DNA of 64,000 nucleotides from Ceratotherium simum simum. Lineage: Eukaryota; Chordata; Mammalia; Perissodactyla; Rhinocerotidae. Both the position numbers and the translations under genes were made by a program. The stretch spans positions 4,412,569 through 4,476,568 of the forward strand of contig NW_004454195.1 of NCBI RefSeq assembly GCF_000283155.1, read 5' to 3'. This document shows positions 49,886-59,579 of this stretch, piece after piece. Positions within the stretch are counted from its first letter, which is position 1. Every line of letters starts with the position of its first letter. The notes beneath the pieces are model-generated. The model made no database searches. It was given only the letters and a program-made list of their open reading frames with translations, and was not told where the DNA came from.

Positions 49886-50504
49886 GGATGTATAAGATAT
49901 AGCTGCACAAATGTCTGTCATAGTTATTACTTCTCTGAGAAATAGAACGCTGAACTATAAATTTTAAAATGTATACTTCATACAAAGTAAGACCAGTAAT
50001 TAAGAAACTTAATCTCTTCTTGGCTTTCTTCATCTGTAAAATGAAATTACCCATTATGAGAGATCTACTAGAGTTGTTTTGTTTTTTTTAAAGTCACTGC
50101 ATAATTCAAAACATTTGTATTAAAACTATAATTACAAAATTCTAAGTATCATAGTTTATACTGGTACCTCCTCTAAGATTTGAAGAAAGAAAACAGAAAA
50201 TAATTTCAAGAGCAGGAGTGTCATAGAAATCAATTTCAAACATAACTCCCACGCCTCAATTATCTGTAACTATGCCTAAATTATCAGAATTATTTATTGC
50301 TACATTCTAATTACAAAATTTTTGCTTCAGCATTTCAGCAACTTTTAAGCATGAATCACTTGAAACTCCATCATTCCGCTGAAATAAACATGATGACCCA
50401 CATGTTCTGGATTTTGCAACATAGAGTAGCATCAATAACCTACACATACAGTGGGCTTACCTATCCTTACGTATGTTACGCCTCACAATAAAAAAATACT
50501 TTAC

Positions 50505-50756
50505 AGGGCCAGACCTGTGGCCTAGCGGTTAAGTTCCATGTGCTCCACTGCGGTAGCCCAGGTTTGGTTTCCAGCTGCGGACCTACACCACCGGTGGGCG
50601 GCCATGCTGTGGCAGCAACCCACGTACAAAATAGAGGAAGACTGGCACAGATGTTAGCTCAGGGCAAATCTTCCTCAAGCAAAAAGAGGGAGATTGGCAA
50701 CGGATGTTATAACGCTCAGGGGGAATCTTCCTCAGGAAAAGAAATATATATATTTT
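50505..50756 (+). repeat. ERE SINE, first of a tandem pair
   Basis: The head agacctgtggcctagcggttaag is followed by two tail units, with a small internal change (gttataacgctcaggg). It ends in an A/TA-rich tail and is followed immediately by a second ERE in the same orientation. Confidence 0.9.
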
Positions 50757-50758
50757 AA

Positions 50759-51005
50759 GGTGCTGGCCTGGCAGCATAGTGGTTAAATTTGCATGCTCCA
50801 CTTCGGCGGCCCGAGGTTCACAGGTTTGGATCCTGGGCACAGACCTGCACACGGCTTATCAAGCTGTGCTGTGGTGGCATCCCGTATAAAGTACAGGAAG
50901 ATGGGCACGGATGTTAGCCCAGGGCCAGTCTTCCTCAGCAAAAAGAGGAGGATTGGCAACAGATGTTAGCTGAGGGCTAATCTTCTTCACACACACACAC
51001 ACAAA
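50759..51005 (+). repeat. ERE SINE, second of a tandem pair
   Basis: The head ctggcctggcagcatagtggttaaa and two tail units end in a (CA)n and (TA)n tail. It begins within a few bases of the preceding ERE's A-rich tail, which suggests insertion into that tail. Confidence 0.9.
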
Positions 51006-51033
51006 ATATATATATATATTTTTTTTTTTTAAG
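50985..51033. repeat. (CA)n-(TA)n-poly-T simple sequence
   Basis: A compound simple sequence grown from the tail of the second tandem ERE. Confidence 0.85.
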
Positions 51034-51774
51034 AGTTAATAAAAGAATAAGGTAGCACTATGAAAATACAGTCTTGCTTTTTTTCTTTCCTCGTCCAAGC
51101 TCAAATAATTTTTTCAAGTTGCTGCCAAGTGTCCAACACTTAACATAGTCTAAATATCTTTCTATATCCTAAGCCAAGGATTTGGTGGCTGTTAACTTAC
51201 ACTTAACCAAGATTATAAAAAACTGTTACTGGAATGCCAAAAAAGTTACATGGTGCTTCACAGGAAAGGAATGCTGGGGCTTAGCAACTGCCCACAGAGT
51301 CACTCACCAAGGCTCTACTTGTTTTGCTATTAGTTTGGACAGGTTAATTTTCGTAAATTCTTAATGTGATAAGCAGAGAATAACCTGAGTTCCAATAGAA
51401 TGGATTATTTCTGTTCGAGTCTGTGGCTGCCTTTTAAATCATAATTGTTATATAAACATAGCGCTTGGCTCTACTTTGTTATGTTTAAATCAATCATACG
51501 TCCTTAACCTGACATGCAGACATATGACTGACTCTGTTGGCTACCTGTTCAAGAGCCATCCTCCTTCAATTTTGTTCTGACACTGGGCACCAGTGGCCAT
51601 TATGGGCCCCTTCCCAGGCCCAGGGTATCGTTGATCAGTCTAAGCCTCTCAGGGTAATCACATTCCCCTTGTTAGTGACTGGTTTTTGTCATGGGCTTCT
51701 ATAGCTACACTGGGAAGTCGTCTTGTGGACTTCATTCAAAGTTTTCCTCACTCTTAAAAAGATATAAAAGGGCA

Positions 51775-52420
51775 GGATGTGGAGAGACTGAACCTTCATA
51801 CGTTGCTGGTGAAACCCTCAAACCTATAAAATGGTATCATCACTTTGGAAAACAGTTTGGCAATTTCTTAAAAAGTTTAATAGAAATTTACCATACAATG
51901 CAGCAATTTGACTCCTACATACCTACCCAAGGGAAATGAAAACATATGCCCATGCAAAAACGTATGCATAAATGTTCGTAGGAGCATGATTCATGAAAGC
52001 TAAGAAATGGAAGCAACCCACATGTCCATTATTTGGTGAATAGAAGAACAAAATTCAGTACATCCATATAACGGAACAACACTCAGCAATAAAAAGGAAC
52101 AAGCTACTGATACATGCTACAACATGGACGAACCTCAAAAACTTTATGGTAAGTGAAAGAAGCCAGACAAAAAGATCATCAGTGGTATAATTCCATTTAT
52201 GTGTGAAATGTCTAGAAAAGGCAAATCTATAGAGACAGAAAGAAAGTACATTAATGGTTGCCTAAGACCAATGGGAGGGAAGAGAAATTGACTGCAAATG
52301 GGCACACGGGCTATTTTAGGAGTGATAAGAAGTTCTAAAAATGGTGATGGTTACACAATGCTGTACATTTACCTAAAAAAAAAAATTGAATAGGGTACAC
52401 TTAAAATATAAAAAACATAT
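51775..52420 (+). repeat. Old L1 fragment, 3' part
   Basis: Landmarks include gaaaacagtttggcaatttc, catgtccattatttggtgaa, acatggacgaacctcaaaaa and ataattccatttatgtgtga, ending near tagggtacacttaaaat. The frame is disrupted. Confidence 0.87.
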
Positions 52421-52808
52421 ATATATGAATGACAAGAATTCAACCCTTCCTATCTCAGGTTCCCAAATGGGGGCATGATGCTTGAAGCTGCAGCAGCTAT
52501 CTCAGGACCAGAAGCAGCAAGTCAGCTAACCAGGAACCACGACACTGCTGAGCGGCTAAATTAACCAGCCCCGGAATAGTCCTACTCCAAATTTCTTTAA
52601 TGTGAAAACCAAAAAGTAAAATAAAATAAAAATCCTTACTTTTTAAGCCACTTTTGGTTAAGTATGCCACTTTTGGTTAAGTATTTTCTTAGTTGACGCC
52701 AAAAGCATCCTGATTGATGTCAGACTAGAAATAGAGTCACCAGAGCCCTTTAAGTGGTATATGATTCACACATACATTTAATTTTGAAGGAAGTTTTGAA
52801 AATATGCA

Positions 52809-53178
52809 TGCTATATAGACTAAAGGTTTGTATCACCACCCAAATTCATATGTTGAAACTTAATCCCCAATATGACAGTATTTGGGGGTGGGGCCTTTGG
52901 GCAGTGATTAGGTCATGAGAGTGGAGCCCTCATGAATGGGACTAGTGCCCTTATAAAATAACTCCCTGAGAGCTCCCTTGCCCTTTCCACCATGTGTGGA
53001 CACAGCAAGAAGACAGCCATCTATGAACCAGGAAGGCAGCCCTCACCAGACACCAAATCTGCCGGCACCTTGATCTTGGACTACTCAGCCTCCAGAACTG
53101 TCAGAAACAAATTTCTGTTGGTTATAAGCCACCTAGTCTATGGCATTTGGTTATAGCAGCCCAAATTGACTAAGCCAA
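52809..53178 (+). mobile_element. Solitary MaLR LTR (MST-like)
   Basis: It starts tgctatatagactaaaggtt and contains gggggtggggcctttgggca, gtcatgagagtggagccctc and ttataagccacctagtctat. It is close in sequence to the copy at 15,995. No internal genes. Confidence 0.88.
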
Positions 53179-53295
53179 TGCATTTGTTGTGATGTATATA
53201 TGTTGAGGCACTTCTAACTGGGTTGTGTATAACTATTTTATGTGACATGAGGTACGTTTAAGATGGCACCTAGTAGTTTTATTAAAACCATATTT

Positions 53296-53507
53296 TTTTT
53301 TAATTTTTTAAATTTATTTATTTATTTTTCCCCCAAAGCCCCAGTAGATAGTTGTATGTCATAGCTGCACATCCTTCCAGTTGCTGTATGTGGGACACGG
53401 CCTCAGCATGGCCAGAGAAGCGGTGCGTCGGTGCGCGCCCGGGATCCAAACCCGGGCCGCCAGCAGTGGAGTGCGTGCACTTAACCGCTAAGGCACGGGG
53501 CCGGCCC
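53296..53507 (-). repeat. ERE SINE, short class, minus orientation
   Basis: This is a reverse-oriented short copy with an (ATTT)n tail. The target-site duplication taaaaccatattt is at 53,283-53,295 and 53,508-53,520. Confidence 0.94.
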
Positions 53508-53559
53508 TAAAACCATATTTCAATCCAAGCTTGAACTAGAACTTGCTATCACTCCAGCC

Positions 53560-53880
53560 TATCTCTCATCCACTCTCCTTCACGTTCAGCATGAACCAAA
53601 TGGTTTAAGCATCTCACGTACATTCCAGTTATTATCCCATGTTTCATCCCTCCATGTTTTCACACATCATATTTTCAAAGCCTAGAATGTTCTTCCCTTT
53701 GACTCCATGTTAAAATACTATGCACTTTTAAAATCCCAAGTCAGGAAAGTCTTTCCTGACACCAAAAGATAATCATTCCCTCCCCTGATTTAATTCTATA
53801 TTTTGTACATACTGCTATTAACACCTCTATCACATTATATTGGAATTTTTTTATTACTACTATCTCCCCTATTGTGAATG
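53560..53880 (+). repeat. L2 LINE fragment
   Basis: aagcctagaatgttcttccc and aggaaagtctttcctgacac are L2 3' landmarks. A MIR-like segment follows. Confidence 0.7.
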
Positions 53881-53899
53881 GCAAACAGTTGGAAGCTCA

Positions 53900-54085
53900 A
53901 AGATAGCTCTATCTTATATTTGGGTGACTTTGGGCAAATCACTTAACTTCTGAATGTCAATGTCTTCTTCTGTAAGATAAACATAGGTATTATCACCCCA
54001 TCTCTCCTAGGCTACTATGAGACTTAACTAAGATAACATATGTGAAAGCATTTTATCAATTATAAAGTACTGACAAATTTTAGTT
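53900..54085 (+). repeat. MIR SINE
   Basis: gtgactttgggcaaatcact, taacttctgaatgtcaatgt and gagacttaactaagataaca follow MIR core and tail. Confidence 0.75.
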
Positions 54086-54559
54086 AGAATAGATAAGATC
54101 TTTTAAAGGTATGTAATGGACCACATAAATTACAAAAGATATGTGTTCTCTCACCATTTACCAAAATTGCTCTAGCCAAGACTGCCAATGAGTACTGACC
54201 TCCCAAATGCCTAAACCCAAATGTCTATTCTCACTTGTCATCTTGCTCCATCTCTCAGCTCTTAACACAATCTTGCCTTCCTCCTGGACACACTTTTTTC
54301 ACTGGGCTTCCACCTCACTGGCAGCCCCTTCTCATCTTACCCGCTTCTAAATATGGAGGGCCTCAAGGCTTAGTATCTAAGCATCTTTTCTTTCTAAACT
54401 CACTCCCTTGGGGATTTCATCCAGTCTCATGGTTTTAAACAACACAATTTGTTCCAACTCACAAATTTCTATCTCTAGATTTCTTCCCTGAAAACCAGAC
54501 TTGTGTATCAAACTGCCTAGATGCTTAAAAAGTATCTTAATCTTAATGTGTCCAAGCTG

Positions 54560-55430
54560 AGTTCCCCATCTCCCCTACCCCAAGCCCACACCTTCATCTC
54601 AGTTAATAGACATTTGATCTGTTTAGAGGCTCAGGTCAAAAATCTCAGAATCATACCTGACTCCTCTCTTTCTCTCATACTTCCTATCCATTCCACCAGA
54701 AAATCCTCCAGCCAAAATATCTTCAGAATTCAACCCCTTCTCACTACCGCCATGCTATTTATACCCTTGTCCAAGCCATCACCTCTCACTTGATACCTGA
54801 AATAGTTTCCTAAATGGTCTCCTCGTTTCTGCCCTTGCAGACCTTTGATCTGGTCTCAACCCACCCCACAGTCATCCTGTCACAGTATTAGTTATATCAG
54901 GTCAAGCATTGTTTAAAATTCATTCTTCAATGGTATCTCACCTCCCTCAGTGAAAAATCCAAAGTCCTCACAATGGCCTTTAAGGATCCACGTGATCCAC
55001 TCACCATATTCCTATTTCCTCATCTCCTACCACTGTCCCCTTTGCTCACTCCACTCCAGCCACTGTGCTGTCCTTGCTTTCTGTTAAAATACCTGGCACT
55101 TGCCATGCCTCTGCCTGAATGCTCTCCCACCCAATATCGTGTAGCTCGCTCCTTCACTTCCATCATATCATTCCTCAAATGTCACCTTCTCCATGAGAGT
55201 ATCCCTGGCCATCCCACCGAAAATTGCAACCCCCTTCGCTCCTACTCCCTCTCCCCTTTCCATAGTTTATTTTTCTCAGTAATAGTTGTCACCTTTTAAC
55301 ATATGTTTTACTGTCACTAGTAAAAGTTCCAAGAGTGCAGGAGTTTTTACTTCTTTTGTATCCTCAGTGTTTACAACAATGCCTAGCACACAGAAGGCAC
55401 TAAATAAATATTACTTAAAAGCACGAAAGA
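54560..55430 (+). repeat. L2 LINE 3' region
   Basis: This is a long L2 segment: aaatcctccagccaaaatat, cctaaatggtctcctcgttt, cctttaaggatccacgtgat and the tail gcctagcacacagaaggcac. The ORFs of 90-108 codons inside it are remnants or chance. Confidence 0.8.
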
Positions 55431-56994
55431 GGAAAAAATGAATGAACAAAGTAGGCCTCATAAATTCATGATTTCTAAACATGTTATCTTCAATAATGGG
55501 CAGAAATACCATCAAAGTACTTAGAAATGGCTGGCATTTAAAAATCAGCAAATTTGAGGGCATAAAGAAGAGATCAAAGTAAATTTGGGAGCACATAATG
55601 TACCTAAAGAAACTCATAGCAAATAAATAAGTAGACATCATACTCAAAATACAATAAAATACTCAGTGATCACCTCCTAGATTTATTATAAAGTTCAAAG
55701 TTAAATAAATGCTTTTTATTTACTTATAAGACATTTAGTATCTATTATATTCATCATTTTTAGAAGGTACAACTGAATATTTAGATTTTCTTCCCATGTA
55801 AGTTTATTTTGAATACCTTGGTAATTGTTCTGGTTTCAGTAATTCAAGCTAATCCACATCAATGAACAGTTTTAAATAAGCAAGACTATAATTTGATACT
55901 TATAGTAAAGTTATTAAGTATATTTGGTTATAATTTAAGAATTAACATCATATAGAAAAATTTAAAAGAATTCATCATTTTAAACTCTGTAATTACAAAG
56001 TATTATATTAGTAGTTGCTATATTAATGATATATAATCTGCTGATTAAAAAAATGTTGTCCACAAATAGAAAGTTTTGGATATATCTGAAAAAAAATCTT
56101 TTCCCACTTTAATATTTATTCCATATTTTTCTTCTTAACATTATCATCTCTAGGCAACTATCTGCTGGTAAATTACAAATGAGAAGAAGTAATACCTTAA
56201 CATTCCCATCAGAAACTTCCTAAGGGTAAATGAATATAATTCCTCCAACTAAACAATCATTCAGAGAAGGCAATGTATCTTGCTAAATTACAGATCTAGA
56301 ATATGAAAATCCAAGACTTTCATATCACAAGGATATGCTATTCTTCTAAGTGTTGTTTATACTGTGAGATTTTATTTAAATAAAGATCATTCTATAAAAA
56401 CTAATATCAGAAAATGTGCTATAGCTCTTGATTTCCTCATCAAGAAACCAGTGAACCATCACTTTATATTATAGCTGCAAAGTGAAGGAACAAAATTTTT
56501 AAAACTATATTCTAAGTCTTCTCATCATTGATAGCATTGAAAATAGAGAATTTGAGTAAATCAGTTCTAGAAACTTGCTATTATCTCAATTTATAGAAAT
56601 TTCTGTAAGGAAATGGAAGGGCCACATATTCCAAGATGAAGTCATGACCTTCGGCAACATGCTTACACATAGCAAGACTTAATAAATGTTTGTTGAAGTG
56701 AATTAATCCATACTTAACTGGATAAAAGAATTGAACAGAACATATTTTCAGAGAAAAATGTATTTAATTATGTGAAAACTTCTATCCAAATTGACTTTGA
56801 ATATTTCAGTGAATACTTCTGGTTAAAGTGGCTTGAAACTTGTAAGGCAGTCAACAAAGAAAAGTTGGAAGTATCAAAATGTCACTAATTCATTGTGAAC
56901 GGTAATAGTACTTTTTATTATGTTTAGAGATGCCTGGCTCTCTGTTATGTTTTTTCTTACATATATGCTTTTTAAATATATATTTCCCACATCA

Positions 56995-57130
56995 ATCCCA
57001 TGGGATAAGTGTTATGATCCCTACTTACAATTGAGGAAACTGGGACTCAAGAAAATCAAGTAAACTGGCCAAGGTACCACCGTGAGTCCTTCCCTGGACT
57101 GGGATTCAAACTCATTCTGTTTCATTCCAA
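56995..57130 (-). repeat. MIR SINE, reverse
   Basis: acttacaattgaggaaactg, ggactcaagaaaatcaagta and ctggactgggattcaaactc are reverse MIR. Confidence 0.78.
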
Positions 57131-58587
57131 AGTCTGTTTCTAAACCTCTGAGCCCAACTTTGGGTGGCCATTAGAACAAATTCGAACATATTCACTTCAG
57201 ACGTTTGTAGGTAAAACACTTGTGGGCAAATAATACTGCACGCTCTATCCCCCAGAAAATATTCCAACAGATAAACTTTCGTCGAAAACATTTGAGGAAA
57301 TCTGACATTTCCAAACAGCGCACTTTGCCGAAAGTATACTTTACAGAAAATTTAAAGCATATTTCCCGAACGAATATGCCCTGAATTAAGCATTCATACA
57401 AAATCATTGTTATTAATACACATGAAGTTTTCCATGTCAGTAACTCTATTGTTCAACAATTTAAAAATAAACTTCACAAGAGAGGATGCACCTTAATTAT
57501 AGGAACAATCCACAAATCACAAAGTCTTAAAGCTAAAAGATTTCTTAAAGTTTCTTTAACCAAAACTTCACTTTATAGATGATAAACTAAAGTCCAGGAA
57601 GGGTAAGTAGTTCGTCCAAGTTTATACAACTAAAAAGAAGCAAATCATAATAATTTGCTTATAGCAGGATAAAAACATTTCCAATTTCTAATTATCTTCT
57701 TTGACCAGACCTTAACAGTTCTCAATTACGGTAATATATCAACGATATCCTGCATCTGTAGGATTTAAAACCACCTTGAATTTGAATCATTTTGAGGATC
57801 AAATCCTACAACTTAAGTCATTTAAAAGCAACCTATTTTAAACAAAGAAAACTCTCACTTTTCATGGCAAACAACTGCTTGAAAAGGAAAGTAAATATGG
57901 TATCAAAATACTTTTTATATTACCAACAGTATTTATGTGAACTTTTAACTGCTTTCTCACAGAGATGAACAAAACTGAACTGTAAGACTTAAAAGAAGGA
58001 ATATGAGACTCTTAATGACCACTATAAAAACTTGATGTATACCATAAAGATTAAGTAAATTTACAGCCTCTGTTGTTATTATATAGCCAAGTTTTCATTC
58101 TGCTAGAACTTGTACTTTATATTAACTCCCAGTTATTAGGAATTGACTTATTTCTGGCCACTTTTCGATTTTGTTTACCAAAATAAAATGTCAAAAGAGA
58201 AAAAAAACAATGCAAACCACTAAAGTTCTGCCAATATAGAAACAATCACTGCGATACTTAAAAACAAAATCAATCATAAATAAAATAGGACATTTGCCAA
58301 GCGGACCCATCGTTGTTCCACAACTTTCCTTAGTGACTATATAATCCACATGCATTATATGTGCTGATGCTGAAGAACATACCATAAACTTAATAAAACT
58401 TCATCAGAAGTACCCAAATCATCATTCCAAATGAAAATGAACCTACAAAAAACCAGTTCAAAACAAGGAAATCCGAAGTCATAAATCACTGATCAGGCAA
58501 CAGCTCAAAATAACTAGACAATTCTCTAATGGCATAAGCACCAGCCCAAAAATGAAGCGCTTATAGAGTATTTAAAAAGAAACATAC

Positions 58588-58665
58588 CTTCTTTAAGGCG
58601 GAGAATTCCCAGTGATCAAGTTGTAGTAATCCACATAGAGAAGGCATCATCAAAAATCCCGACAT
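58588..58665 (-). CDS. Candidate first coding exon of the minus-strand gene
   Basis: On the minus strand an ATG at 58,665 opens 26 codons, beginning MSGFLMMPSLCGLLQLDHWE. It ends in phase 0 at a good donor, AAG|GTATGT. The frame is open for some codons upstream of the ATG. A plausible acceptor (ggatctttctatcag) lies near 58,757, giving an exon of about 170 bases with 5' leader. It lies about 2 kb downstream of the CpG-island donors on the same strand, where a second exon would be expected. The protein is not recognised. The leader holds a short upstream ORF (ATG GAA GTA ... TGA). Confidence 0.28.
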
Positions 58666-59242
58666 TTTAACTTTTAAGTAACTCCAAACGAAGAAGTTCG
58701 ATAACTTTTCATCCAGAAATGACTTGATGTTGCACTGGTACTTCCATAATGTTCACTGATAGAAAGATCCAGTAAGAACAATGCAGTATGGAGAAGGTCA
58801 ATGCACCTCATGACGCTTTCTAGATGCTGATAATAATAATTATACCTATACAATTGAAATTAATTAATGTTAGCTTCCAAGTCATTCTACATAGTTTCTA
58901 AAAAAAAAAAAGTAACCATAGCATTAATATATTTCAGTCTTTAATGTGAAAATTAAAAACTACATAGTTCTGGCACTTGAATCATTTCTAGCTGCAAGTT
59001 TTCAATAATGGATACTACTGTACAAAATCATAACTTTAAGAAGTTAAAATAGACTGTTTGGATGATTCCTCCATTTATTATCAGTACATTCAGTCTGATG
59101 TTTCATTGGTCTTGTCAAATTGAAAAGACGGGCAAGTCCAAGGGTGTGAGGAAAACCTCTAGCTCTTGGGTAGGGATAGAAGAAGAAAGTAGAGACCGTG
59201 ATAAATTACCTTGGTATCTGGACTGATCCCATAAAAACATAC

Positions 59243-59290
59243 CTGAAAATAATGACCTAAATCTGCATTGTCGAACTCAAGAAGGCTGTC
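59243..59290 (-). other. Possible 5' exon of the minus-strand gene
   Basis: A donor TTTTCAG|GTATGT on the minus strand ends a short open frame containing NVWDSLLEFDNADLGHYFQ. The frame begins at an ATG a few codons upstream but is not closed by a clear acceptor; the best is an atgttag at about 59,299. It may be an alternative leader exon between the CpG island and the exon at 58,588, or chance. Confidence 0.15.
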
Positions 59291-59579
59291 CCACACATTC
59301 CTAACATTTAAACACATCCTAACAGCTACAACATCCTACATTTGCCCACTTTCAACAACCCTCCAACTTCTGTCCCTAAATGTCTTTCTACGAACCAAGT
59401 GACAGGACAGATAAACAACTTTTATGGTAAAGTGGAAAAGCGCTGAAAGAAATTTCATATAAAGTGGAGATGTTTACTAGTTGTGGAGTGGTTGCCTCAT
59501 GTGAGCAAGAACCAACCTAGAAACACTGAGAAGTGAAGCTACTTGGGAGACAAAGTTAGGGAGTCTCCCTTTGCCTATA

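Larger units (their letters stand above)
55440..59570. other. AT-rich repeat-poor sequence next to the CpG island
   Basis: There is almost no recognisable repeat over 4 kb apart from one reverse MIR and an L2-like tail near 56,660. It contains the candidate minus-strand exons at 58,588 and 59,243. It would be the proximal first-intron region of the minus-strand gene model. Confidence 0.45.

Noticed and set aside
3053..53507. CRISPR-like array from repeated units
   Set aside because: The repeats are dispersed SINEs in both orientations in a mammalian genome, not regular short repeats with spacers.
54973..55299. 108-codon plus-strand ORF
   Set aside because: It lies entirely in an L2 segment.
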